A stretch of 10,980 nt of DNA from Stephanodiscus triporus (Eukaryota > Bacillariophyta > Thalassiosirophyceae > Thalassiosirales > Thalassiosiraceae). The stretch spans positions 1 through 10,980 of the forward strand of contig JALLAZ010002570.1 in assembly GCA_036939755.1 (NCBI GenBank), in the 5' to 3' direction. The translations under genes were made by a program, and so were the position numbers. Shown here piece after piece: positions 1-8,174 of this stretch. Positions within the stretch are counted from its first letter, which is position 1; every line of letters begins with the position of its first letter. The notes beneath the pieces are model-generated. The model did not search any database and had not been told where the DNA came from. It saw only the letters and a list, made by a program, of their open reading frames with translations.

Positions 1-84
1 GGAGAAGGCAGTGGCTGCCCGAGTATAACTTAGTAATCGGAGATTAAATATTAAAGTGAGAGGGCGGATGAACGCCTTCTCCCA
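1..84 (-). repeat. Candidate short 3' LTR of copia element A (cut by window edge)
   Basis: Read on the minus strand, the segment starts TGGGAGAAGGC at 84-74 and ends GCCTTCTCC at 9-1. Positions 1-9 and 74-82 are therefore a perfect 9-bp inverted repeat. LTRs of copia elements begin TG and end CA with short inverted ends, so the missing terminal CA would lie just outside the window, giving an LTR of about 86 bp. The position, some 30 bp beyond the RNase H reading frame, fits a 3' LTR. Against this, no purine-rich tract directly precedes 84 on the minus strand. A small foldback element is an alternative. Confidence 0.3.
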
Positions 85-113
85 CGCTACGTCTAGGGAT
101 TTACCTAGCGATC

Positions 114-905
114 TTAGAGCCCGATAGACTCCTGGGCTCCACGCACGACCGCCAATCCATTTGATTGGCACTGCCTCTCCGGAGCAGACTCTCCCAAGCA
201 GATCATCTTCATTGGCTCGCGCGTGCCTTCCACGCCTGGCGAAGTACGGACCTCTACGTTCACAGCAAATTGAGCCTTTCCCCCCTGCCTGGCAGTGGTA
301 CATTTGGGCTGTTTCTCGTTGTCTCCAACACACTCCTGCGATGCTGCCCGATCCTTTGGTATGAGGAGCATCGACACTGGCTCTGGAATCCAATCTGGCG
401 GCCTGAAGTAACATCCAGCCGCAAAATCTTCGTCCCTGTATTCGACGGGGATACCCATCATGTGGCTGCAGAAGGTGCGGAAATAGAGCCTCTGCTTGGG
501 CTTCGTATTGATGTCTGTCCACATCTGGTCGGTCAGACAGTGCTCAACGGTGATTTCCCCTTGATGGACCTTATCCTTAATAAAAAAATACTTCACCTTG
601 ATGTGTTTGGTGCGTTTTGTGCTGCTTGGCTTGCTGTTCGTCTCAAGCAGGATGGCACTCATGTTGTCTTGATACAGCAACAACGCGTCCATGTCATAAC
701 CCTGCTCTTGCATAAAGTAGCAGGCCCACAGAATATAGCCGAGCAAATCATCCACTCCTACAAGCTCGGCCTCTGTCGAGCTCTTTGTATTTATTTTCTT
801 TTTCCAGGAGTAGCTCAGGACCATGCCTTGACCGAGACTCATCCCGGCCCCCTTATGTCCTCGGCAGTCATCATGCATGCCGAAAGCTGCATCTACCCAC
901 CATAT
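114..905 (-). pseudogene. Ty1/copia RNase H domain with C-terminal tail (element A)
   Basis: RNase H removes the RNA strand of the RNA/DNA hybrid during reverse transcription. The frame opens at 905 with IWWVDAAFG (aspartate codon 893-891, first catalytic Asp), which precedes the 254-codon ATG frame starting at 878. Within that frame SSTEAE (residues 33-38) carries the catalytic Glu and YQDN (69-72) the next Asp. KRTKHIKVKYFFIKDKV (88-104) and DINTKPKQ are copia landmarks. All three acidic residues checked are kept. After about residue 145 comes a low-conservation tail typical of such polyproteins. The upstream linker from RT is shortened: YLKGT is followed almost directly by WWVD, and the frame changes between about 910 and 905. 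It is a decayed part of a polyprotein, not an independent gene. Confidence 0.85.
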
Positions 906-909
906 GCAT

Positions 910-1632
910 GGTACCCTTGAGATAGCCAGGCACCCACTTGATCTTTCCCCAGTCGTCTTCGTCGGGCTCCCTCACACGCGTAGTGAGGAAGGCTGTGGCT
1001 GGCTGGATGTCCCTTCACGCCCTCGCGCTCAGGAACAGCAGTTGTGCAGCGGTGTGATGGAACGCCATGGCTTGTTCCTCCGGCAATGGCTTCGCGAGCT
1101 TGGGGTCTCGCACGGTGAACAGATGGTCTGCCGCTGGAGCTGTCTTTGTGGCAATGATTTCCTCCGGGAAGTCCTTGATCATGTTCTTGATGTACTCTAT
1201 CATGGTGACCATCACCTTCCCCTTTGCTGAGAAGTCGAATATCATTCCTAGATAGTCGTGCACCTTCCCACGATGAGCAGCTACCGCCACTCCGTATTTC
1301 TTGCTGAGCCAGTCGCCAAATATAGTGACCTGCTCTGGATCGCAGTGGGACACTTTGAGGTCGTCTACATGCCAGCAGACAGTCATCTGCTTTCCGTCGA
1401 TGTCCTTATTGGCCACACATGGGTCATTGGGATTCAGAACAAATCCTTCTCCTTGGATGTCAGCCACAAGCTTCCTGTAGAATAGCAGGGCACTCCTAAG
1501 AAGCCCGTACAGAGCCTTCTGCATCTTGACGTAGAGCATGGCTGTCCCCTTCCTGTCCACAGTGATGTACTTCCTGTAGAGATTCGGCGCGACCTGCACC
1601 ATCAGTTCGGCCAGTCTGCCCTTAACAGCTTA
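910..1632 (-). pseudogene. Ty1/copia reverse transcriptase, C-terminal half (element A)
   Basis: This is the RVT_2-type RT of a copia polyprotein. From the ATG at 1602 I see QKALYGLLRSALLFYRKL (residues 28-45), the catalytic HVDD motif (78-81, the YxDD position) followed by DLKVSH, HRGKVHDYLGM and AFHHTAAQLLFLSARA. Family-like sequence extends upstream of that ATG (KGRLAELM) to about 1629, so the ATG is internal and the true N-terminal half is missing, including the first catalytic Asp block. A TGA at 1015-1017 interrupts the frame where an arginine would be expected; the frame then continues RDIQPATAFLTTRV and on to GYLKGT near 910, where a deletion plus frameshift joins it to RNase H. It cannot encode an active RT. 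Confidence 0.88.
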
Positions 1633-1680
1633 ACCGCTATAAGGGTTCCGGTGGGAACGAAATCCTACTTTTCAAGTAGG
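1619..1680. repeat. Cluster of three small hairpins at the truncation point of element A
   Basis: Three inverted repeats lie in tandem: CCCTTA/TAAGGG (1619-1624 with 1640-1645), GTTCC/GGAAC (1645-1649 with 1654-1658) and CCTACTT/AAGTAGG (1664-1670 with 1674-1680, 3-nt loop). The first overlaps the last codons of the element A RT. I do not recognise a known RNA. A tRNA was considered but there is no acceptor or anticodon arm arrangement. It may mark the end of another inserted element. Confidence 0.4.
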
Positions 1681-1973
1681 TACGTATCTTGCAGTACCCA
1701 TCCGTCCCTATGTGGATAGAGAGGGCAGTCACATATATGACTGGGTCTGCACGCTGACCTAAATTTAATATATTTAAAAGGTCCAGCTAAATTATATGTA
1801 CTATACTCTACTTACCTCTGGCCCAGGTAGGTAGGAGAATTCTATAGAAGAATCTGCTGCTGACTCAGCTAGTGATTCAGCAGAGCCCCTTAGAAACTCT
1901 ACGCTAGCTAAACTCTAAACTAAGCACACAATTTAATCAGTCTCTTAATTTTAGCATCACCTCTCTTCTGTGA
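1633..1973. other. Gene-free AT-rich spacer between two copia remnants
   Basis: I find no supportable coding sequence here. The stretch from about 1755 to 1960 is markedly AT-rich and stop-rich, with runs such as AAATTTAATATATTTAAAA and repeated AAACTCTA (about 1892 and 1911). It holds the hairpins described separately. A weak 7-bp inverted repeat, GTCTGCA (1745-1751) and TGCAGAC (1979-1985), brackets much of it but is too short to call a transposon. The gag tail and zinc knuckle that should precede the protease at 1974 are not present in any frame. It may be another mobile element or host spacer. Confidence 0.5.
1857..1883. repeat. Imperfect inverted repeat (11-bp arms)
   Basis: CTGCTGACTCA (1857-1867) pairs with TGATTCAGCAG (1873-1883) with one mismatch and a 5-nt loop. 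The outer seven base pairs are perfect. No U-tract or other terminator hallmark follows, so I only report it as a stem-loop in the AT-rich spacer. Confidence 0.45.
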
Positions 1974-2777
1974 GGTAATGCAGACTTCAATGTGGCGGAC
2001 GGCCTCCCTCATGACACGCTCATGGATAGTGTCACTCATGTTGTTGGATTGCCATGGGTATGTGGCCTGGCGTTGGATAGTGACTTGGTTGTCCGTGTAT
2101 CATGCGCTTCGGCAATTGGGGGTATTCCGTTGCTGATGGATGGCGGGGCCAATATATGTTTAACGGGTATTTTGGACCTCCTGGTGGATGTTGTTCCCAT
2201 TGCCCCTCTCCCTATCTCGGTCGCTACTAAAGCAGGTGATGTGTCCCTGGACAATTGCTGCACCAAAAAGGGCCTCCTGCCGCTGACCCTTGCCGATGGC
2301 TCCGTCTATTATCAACTGTGCTACTATTGTAAAAATGCCATTGAAACAATTATTTCACCGCAAGCTGTCCTTGCCTCCAGTGATGCTCTTGTTCGTTTGA
2401 CTCAAACAGGTCACAAGGACGGTAGTCCAGGCGCCATTCGTTTTGACAGTGATAGTGGGCTCTTTTCCATAACGATGACTTTGGAGAATAGGGATGGTCT
2501 CTATTACTGTCCTACCAATGTTTTTACGGTTGACAAGGACCCGGTTTGGTGCAATGTGCCGATCATTCAACGTGCTATTGTCCCACCCACACCAGCCACA
2601 AGGCGTTCCAAAGATTATATCCCAGTCTCGAGAAATCGCCTCATGGAATCAGAACTTTGGATGTTACGGCTCGGTTCCCCAGGCGGAGATCAGCTCGATC
2701 TACTACATGGCCGTGTCACTGGGATCTCTCCCGGCTTCCAATATCATCCGTTCAGATATATCAACTAGAAAGAGGAC
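1974..2777 (+). pseudogene. Ty1/copia aspartic protease and GAG-pre-integrase fragment (element B)
   Basis: The frame is open from just after a TGA at 1971-1973. A GTG at 1992 is the first start-like codon, but the segment is an internal polyprotein piece and needs no start. The protease active site reads LLMDGGANICLTG with the Asp codon at 2139-2141; most retropepsins have D-S/T-G-A, here D-G-G-A. Further landmarks are CCTKKGLLPLTLADGS, ETIISPQAV and the pre-integrase motif ESELWMLRLGSPG, which ends HPFRYI. A TAG at 2766-2768 interrupts the frame where a tryptophan is expected from recalled homologues, and KED follows before similarity stops near 2777. The integrase zinc-binding and DDE regions are missing. 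It would process Gag-Pol in an intact element; here it is non-functional. Confidence 0.82.
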
Positions 2778-5682
2778 GTCTGGGTCAACATCATCCTCTG
2801 GCCAGCAATCCCAGCAAATCTGGTCATCCAACTCGTCCACGTACATATCCATCATGTTGAGATATGCCCGCATGACCCTGCGGGGCTTCCAACCCGGATT
2901 CCCAAGAGAATCCTTCCAACGGACGAGCCACTCCGACTCGATATGGTCCTTGGTATCATCGGGAAGGTCCTTTTTGTATTTTGCAATGAACAGAGCTATG
3001 GCAAGGACGTCACAATTGGCCGCCATATGCCCAGTTTGGCGGCAGGCATCACAAGTCACGGTGGGGCAAAGGTCCCCCCCATTACGGTCAGGGCAGACGT
3101 TCCGACCATGAGATGTTGCGGACGACCCAAGGCGGCCACCATCACGACCACCCTGGACAACAGGTCGTCCCGAGTGTACTCCCGGGGTGGGCCTCGGCCA
3201 TTGTTCCGAAGAGGAGCACGGCCACCGTCGCCAGCGTCAAGACGAGCACCTGTGGGGGAGCCCTGGATCGTGACCCGTTGATCGTACTCATCTCCCATAG
3301 CAATCGTGCGCCGGATTTGAGGCAGGACTGCCGCAGCTCAAGAATGGGAATTTTTGCTAATCTGGGTGGCAAGACCCATCACACACAGATGCGAGGGGAG
3401 GTACCCATCGTCCATTTCAGAGGGGTAATTCTCGATACACGTGAGCAATGTTGTGACAGTGTCAGCATATGCCGGGTCCGTCAATGTCTGCAGGAACGTG
3501 AGGCTGTGGGAACGATCGTCCTGCACCACACCCTTCTTGGCCTGGAGTTGGAAGTAGAGCAGGAAGGATAGCACAAAATCAAAGATATCGTCATCCTGCC
3601 AGGTTGGAAGCTTGACCTGTAGGGACAAATTGAAGCCCGGTATGGACAGAGCCAACAGATGCCAAAGGAGGTCATAACCGTTATCCGATTTTGCGCACAC
3701 CATGTTCACCAATGACATGACTTGCGTATCCGAGTGCGGCAGAAGCCGAGGAAGGAGTTCCATCAACACCCCAGCAATTGCAGCATACCTGGGGAGGCCC
3801 AACCCCGGGGGGCATAAAGCCTCAAAGCCCATCCTGATGCTGATGCAGTCAAACGGGAGGACCGGCAGTAAATACAGCAGAGCCGTCTTGTGGAAGGTAT
3901 CATAAAAATCCACAGATGATTCCATGTTCACTGTGGTGAGCTGCGGAAACAACGCGAGGCCTTTTTTCAGAATTTTGTCGAGTTGAGGGCCCCTATAATT
4001 TCCACGGGGGTGCTCCCACGATTCCCAGACATACGTGTGGACACGGACAATATCTTTATAATTCAGGATAACATCCGTAGAGTTGAGCTCTGAATATCCG
4101 CATCTATGGACAATTGCCATCATCAATGGGTAGTAACCCTTGGTGCCTCCGTGATACCGGATGTTTCCGAGCCTGGCCACATCCATCGGACTAATCTTGG
4201 CAGCCAAAGCCATACGACGGCGATCAGCATTCCGGGGGGAGACAATCATACCACTGGGGGACACATCGTCATCCCCTTCAAACTCACCGGAGTGGTCACG
4301 CGGAGGCAAGTGACCCAAACAACAGGCCTCATCCCGGAAGGAAATATGGGGAGTGTTCGACAAGATGCCGTCGGCAAAGGGAGACCAAGACGCGTTCATG
4401 CAAGGGAGGTCCTCGCAATTGTCCTGACGTGGGAGGCCTTTCCCACGAGGTTGAGCATAGAAGGGATCCGCATCAGGAAAAAGCACATGACGAGTCGCCG
4501 TGGTATTGGTGAGCCCCTGTGTATCAACCAAGGGATTGTCCTGGGTCGTCTTGCCATCATCGCGAGAGAGAGAATGACCGTCGTCCGCTCTAGTGGGGAC
4601 ACATCCTCCGGAGATCCCAAATCACCGATCGTGGTGTCCGCTTGCGACTCTCCCTTTTCCGCGAGCAAGCATCGAAGTTCAGCCATGTTGTCCATGAGAC
4701 GGGACACATTCCCCTCAAGGACACGCACTTGAAATGCAGGCGGGCCATCCTGAGGCATTGTGATGGCCGAACGAATGTCCTCCATGTCATCACCTAAACG
4801 GGATACGGTCGCCGTAAGAGTCGCCAACCGCTCCCCTTGAGCCGTGGTCTGTATAAGGGCCTGCAACGCCAAGCGATACACGTTATCCGATGATTCTTTC
4901 ACGTCCCCAAAAGCCATCATGAGGAGGGTTATCGCAGCAGTGTTTTCCTTACACTGGGAGGCATTTTGATCGATGGCCGTAACAGCCCTATCGAGCAGCC
5001 GTTCCAGGGTAGCAAGTGTTTTGTGCTCCTCGTCATGATCGTGTTGCATTGCTTCGTGCATGTCGTCAAGCTGTTTTGAAAGCGCCGCCGATTCCACATG
5101 GAACGCACGCAATTCATTCCCGTTATAGTTTGCATAATTTATGAGGATGTCGTCGATGACCCCCATTTGCGCTTTCGTCGTGTCGTTCAGACTGCCAATA
5201 AAAAGGTCCCAACCCGCCGTCTGAGCCGTAGGGTTGGGGGGTGCCGCAGGCGGCGGCATCATCTGTGGGGCCGTCCGAGTATTTTCATCAGCATTGTCAT
5301 CGGAGACATCCTCCCCAAGAACTGCGTATGCGTTGGGGGACTCAATGACATTGCGCAGGGGCGTCTGCACCGTAGCTGTCGTTGTTGTGCGAGGCATGTC
5401 TGCCGCTGTCGTTGACTGATGAGACAGAGTCACATGGTACAAAGTGGCGCCCGACCGTAGGGGGGACGTCGTGGTCGTGCCACGAGCCTGACTGCACGTA
5501 GTTCTACCAATGGACCCCAAAAAAGCGTCGGTCGACGTCAAACGTGTCGTGATCTGCGACCTACGGTTCATCGCGTGTTCCCCAGGGAGAGGGGGAGGGG
5601 AAGGCGTATGCCCAGACGTGCCGGTCACATCTTCAGGAGAGAGAAGAGGGGGAGATTGTGTATCTTGTGACATGGTTGACAA
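2778..5682 (-). pseudogene. Copia gag (capsid/nucleocapsid) pseudogene
   Basis: Gag would form the virus-like particle and package the RNA. The ATG at 5682 opens about 970 codons with the usual layout. There is a Thr/Pro-rich disordered N-terminus (to about residue 155), then GWDLFIGSL and a charged heptad-rich, coiled-coil-like stretch (about 195-315). A helical central region follows (YHGGTKGYYPLMMAIVHRCGY onward, 4150 to 3400), then an Arg/Gly/Ser-rich segment (about 3180-3060) and a zinc knuckle. After the knuckle come WLVRWKDSLGNP and CWDCWPEDD. The reading is broken by a frameshift near 4560-4620 next to a (TC)n run, a TGA at 3338-3340, and a second frameshift between about 3200 and 3160. 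Upstream of it sit the leader, PBS and LTR. Assignment as Gag rests on position, zinc knuckle and recalled homologues. Confidence 0.78.
3012..3053 (-). other. CCHC zinc knuckle of Gag
   Basis: The translated motif is CDACRQTGHMAANC, an exact C-x2-C-x4-H-x4-C. This is the retroviral-type nucleocapsid zinc knuckle that binds packaged RNA. All four metal ligands are intact, although the surrounding gag is broken. It is preceded by an Arg/Gly/Ser-rich segment, as is usual for nucleocapsid domains. Confidence 0.9.
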
Positions 5683-5839
5683 TGGAAGCCTAAAAGATCA
5701 TAGTAGATAGAAAAATTATACCAGTCGACTCCGTGGAGCTCGGAGGGCACCGAGGGGGCAGCCGAATAAACATGGCTATTTGAGTCAATGCGCTGCGCAG
5801 CAGGGCCGTTTTCCGAGTCGGAGGCGAGGAAAAATTATT
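5683..5839 (-). other. Untranslated leader between PBS and gag
   Basis: This 157-nt stretch runs from the primer binding site to the gag ATG on the minus strand and shows no coding potential. AATTTTTC occurs twice (around 5710 and 5830 on the plus-strand scale), as does the hexamer GAGCTC (about 5737 and 5841), which may reflect a partial internal duplication. A packaging signal would normally lie here, but none can be recognised by eye. Confidence 0.5.
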
Positions 5840-5852
5840 GGAGCTCATAACC
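5840..5852 (-). promoter_or_regulatory. Primer binding site, initiator tRNA-Met half-molecule type
   Basis: Directly after the LTR end the minus strand reads GGTTATGAGCTCC. Its complement contains GCTCATAACC, which matches the anticodon arm (CAU anticodon) of eukaryotic initiator tRNA-Met rather than its 3' acceptor end. Drosophila copia is known to prime from a 5' half of tRNA-iMet with a PBS starting GGTTATGGGCCC. The same mechanism is therefore likely here: a cleaved tRNA-iMet half would prime minus-strand DNA synthesis. The match is 10 contiguous bases, with mismatches beyond. Its exact contact with the LTR terminus is the best support. Confidence 0.72.
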
Positions 5853-5936
5853 TGTCAGAGTCCCATCGGCATGGTGCAGATAGGAGGTGACTAGATAAGA
5901 TATAACTAACTTATCTATCTACCTAATACTTTAACA
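5853..5936 (-). repeat. 84-bp 5' LTR of the inverted copia half
   Basis: On the minus strand the segment starts TGTTAAAG (5936) and ends CTCTGACA (5853), giving the canonical TG...CA ends with TGT/ACA inverted termini. The right end is fixed by the PBS that follows immediately. The left end is fixed by the return of element B coding sequence from about 5937-5943. It is very short for a copia LTR. It contains an 8-bp inverted repeat, TAGATAAG (5892-5899) with CTTATCTA (5910-5917). If the block arose by insertion, the 5 bp CTTGG at 5937-5941 would be one copy of the target duplication; the other copy is lost with the deleted end. Confidence 0.6.
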
Positions 5937-7663
5937 CTTGGCGTCCAGGACATGGCAATGGTTTACATGTCCCCTGACCCGTATCACGACAGTTTTGAAC
6001 CAACAATCGACCTCAGAAAATTTGACTTGTCGAAGCATGCCACAGGCGGACTCAGTCTTTATGCCAAGGATGGCCGGGTCCACCTTGCGTCCATATCTTC
6101 TGGTACTTCGGCCGTGCGCATTCACGGCTGGCGTGCAAGGCTATGTGGCGCCTGGCTTATAAAAGTTGGCGCCACTATTGTTGCATCCATCGACAATGTC
6201 GTTAAAGCTTTTGCAACACTCCAGCATTCCAAGTCTCCGTCTGTCACCTTGCTGCTCTCACATCTGGAGATCCGTCGTAATCTCTCACAAGATGGGATTT
6301 CTATCATGTCTTCCGCACCATTCTCGCAATTGACACATGACCAGCTAAATAATCGATGGGAGTTCTCCACTGTGGCTGATCACCTCCGTACGTGCCGGCC
6401 TTCTTATGAGTTAGTCAATTCAGGTGGCGTCCGAAATGTTGTCACGCGTGTTATGCGTCTCACTTGGGGAAAACTGTTGAAACAACCTGACTGGAATGAG
6501 TGGCAATCTTCTGAATATTTGCAATTGGATCAATATGATAAACAGGGAATGTTTGGCCTACCTGTCCCAATTGGGGAAGATATGTCTGTATTTCACTCGG
6601 TGTGGACTTATGCATCAAAGCTTTAGACTCTTGCAAAAAAGCTCGGTGGGCGTGCGATGGTTCCCCTTGTTCTGGGCAGGCCAAGATACTCGATGAGACC
6701 TATGCCAACTGTGTGGATCAGACAAGCTCTCGTTTATTTTATGCTATCTCTGCTGCCAAGAATTTACTAATATTCGGTGCTGATGTCTTGAACGCATTTG
6801 CGGAGGCTCCACCAGGGCTTCTATATCCATCCGGATTGGGCTTTTCGCGAATGGTGGGTCAATCATAAACAACGCCCCCCGATTCCAGAAGGTGCTGTCA
6901 TACCTATCTATCTGCGATGCAGGGGCATCCTGAATCACCTTGCTTGTGGGAAAAGCACACTGATGCCATCCTACAAGAATGTGGCCTTGTTCCTACCATT
7001 CATGAGCCATGTCTTTATTCCGGATTAGTAGATGGTCAACGGGTGATATTTAAACGTCAGGTCGATGACGTTGCTGTGGCTGCTCCAAATGAACACACGG
7101 AAAATGTACTGTTGGACATGATCGACGACAGGTTGACAATTCCGATGAAACGCCAGGGTTTCCTTGACATGTACAACGGTATTGATGTGATACAAACTCG
7201 ATATTACATTAAGATATCATGCACATCTTACATCAACAAAATCTACAACAAATACCTACAGACATGGATGAGAAATTACACCAGCACGGATGACCGTCCT
7301 ACCCCACTTCCGTCGGATCCCACATGGATGAAGAAATTCAATGCAGCCACAGGTGATCCAGATCCTAAGATACAGGCACGATTGGCAAAACATATGGACA
7401 TTGGATATCGTAGAGGTGTTGGCGAACTGATTTGGGCGATGACTACATGTCGGCCAGATATGGCATATGCCAGTGTCAAATTGTCACAAGCCAACGCTTG
7501 TCCGCATGAACATCATTTCCATGGTCTAAAACATGCTCTGAAATATCTCTACAGCACGAAGACTGATGGGTTATATTATTGGCGTACTGCTCCTCGGGAC
7601 GAGTTTACGGAAGGACCCCTCCCAACTATCCACAGCAATAAACAAGATGCTCTTTTGGTGGAT
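5937..7663 (+). pseudogene. Ty1/copia reverse transcriptase (element B), multiply frameshifted
   Basis: This is the copia RT plus its N-terminal linker. Coding similarity starts at VYMSPDPYHDSFEP (about 5961) and includes RLTWGKLLKQPDWNEWQ, CDGSP, YANCVDQTSSR, then motif A GADVLNAFAEAPP (Asp codon 6782-6784), QGHPESPCLWEKH, motif C RQVDDVAVAAP (Asp codons 7064-7069) and GELIWAMTTCRPDMAYASVKLS. Three small indels move the frame: about 6614-6616 (one base lost within TYA-KALD), about 6812 (several bases lost after AEAPP) and about 6909 (one T lost before AMQGHPES). Both catalytic aspartate motifs survive in sequence, but no continuous protein can be made. The 5' end touches the LTR of the inverted block, so the integrase-RT linker is truncated. 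Confidence 0.88.
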
Positions 7664-8133
7664 TGTGCATCCGCCTTGCGAGAGGTACAATTGCCTACAA
7701 GTCTAAATTTCAGCCAACAGTGGCCGGATCATCGACCGAAGCGGAATTTATGGCCGCCTATGATACGGGTAAGATGATATTATTTGTTTGCAGCATATAA
7801 TGGGACTTGGATATACCACAGGAAGCTGCAACTATTCTGTATGAAGACAATGACGCATGTACTGCGATGGGGAATGCGCAAATGCCGACACCACGCACAC
7901 GTCACATTGATATTAAGTATTTTTCTCTATGTGAGTGGATAGAACACGACCTTATGATTTTGGAATGCATCGACACCACGATTAATATGTCGGACCATAT
8001 CACTAAAGGCCTATCTAGGGCACTGTTTCACCGACATGCGGATTATTTGCTGGGGCATATTCCTCCAGGAAGACACTGGATTGGGGCCAAAAAGGGGGGA
8101 ATACATAGGGCACCCCCACTCTTTTTGGCGTGA
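7664..8133 (+). pseudogene. Ty1/copia RNase H domain (element B), internally deleted
   Basis: After RT, the frame changes at about 7664 and reads CIRLARGTIAYKSKFQPTVA, then GSSTEAEFMAAYDTGKM (catalytic Glu), YEDNDACTAMGNAQ (catalytic Asp) and TPRTRHIDIKYFSLCEW, ending HRHADYLLGHIPP plus a short tail that stops at 8131-8133. By recall of related elements about 30 residues are missing at the 7664 junction, including the Y-A-D-S-D-W block with the first catalytic Asp. A TAA at 7798-7800 (between FVCSI and WDLDIPQEAA) is a second lesion. The domain is therefore inactive. It is a different lineage from the RNase H at 114-905. Confidence 0.86.
8089..8101 (+). other. Polypurine tract candidate
   Basis: AAAAAGGGGGGAA is a pure purine run near the 3' end of element B, the kind of tract that resists RNase H and primes plus-strand DNA synthesis. 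It lies inside the last codons of the reading frame and 73 bp before the best candidate LTR start, whereas a true PPT normally touches the LTR. Either the LTR assignment is wrong, or sequence lies in between, or this is only a purine-rich coding stretch. Confidence 0.35.
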
Positions 8134-8174
8134 CCACTCACTTTCTTGTGTAATATCCGATTAACCCGACATAC

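Larger units (their letters stand above)
1..1632 (-). mobile_element. Ty1/copia element A, 5'-truncated remnant
   Basis: This minus-strand copia remnant keeps, in transcription order, the last part of RT, the RT-RNase H connection, RNase H, a C-terminal tail and possibly a short 3' LTR at the window edge. The order RT then RNase H with no integrase after it is the Ty1/copia arrangement. Gag, protease, integrase and the N-terminal half of RT are absent: family-like coding sequence stops abruptly near 1632, next to a cluster of hairpins. The coding frame is broken by a TGA and by a deletion with frameshift. The RT and RNase H sequences differ clearly from those of the copia copy at 5937-8133, so this is a separate lineage. 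Similarity to diatom copia elements is from recall, not from a search. Confidence 0.85.
2778..5936 (-). mobile_element. Inverted 5' half of a Ty1/copia element (LTR, PBS, leader, gag)
   Basis: On the minus strand this block reads LTR (5936-5853), primer binding site (5852-5840), leader (5839-5683) and gag (5682 to about 2778). It lies between the plus-strand protease and RT of element B, in the opposite orientation. The zinc-knuckle Gag belongs to the type that, in recalled diatom elements, precedes a protease like the one at 1974, so the block is probably from the same or a closely related family. It stops just after gag, exactly where the plus-strand protease block stops, so one breakpoint (about 2775-2785) serves both. 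A nested insertion followed by a deletion explains this most simply. Confidence 0.75.

Noticed and set aside
165..920. A 251-codon plus-strand open frame, plus other frames opposite gag (for example 2494-3111, 4106-4732)
   Set aside because: They lie exactly antisense to recognisable copia RNase H or Gag coding sequence, and their translations are low-complexity or unlike any family. They are shadows of the minus-strand genes.
1645..1680. tRNA or small RNA gene in the hairpin cluster
   Set aside because: The two neighbouring stem-loops lack an acceptor stem, a D-arm and proper A and B box spacing on either strand.
1745..1985. MITE bounded by GTCTGCA/TGCAGAC
   Set aside because: The arms are only 7 bp, no flanking duplication is visible, and the right arm overlaps the start of the protease frame. 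This is within chance for a 240-bp span.
4560..4620. Programmed frameshift in gag
   Set aside because: No slippery heptamer with a following structure is apparent, and the same gag carries a nonsense codon and another frameshift, so ordinary damage is more likely.
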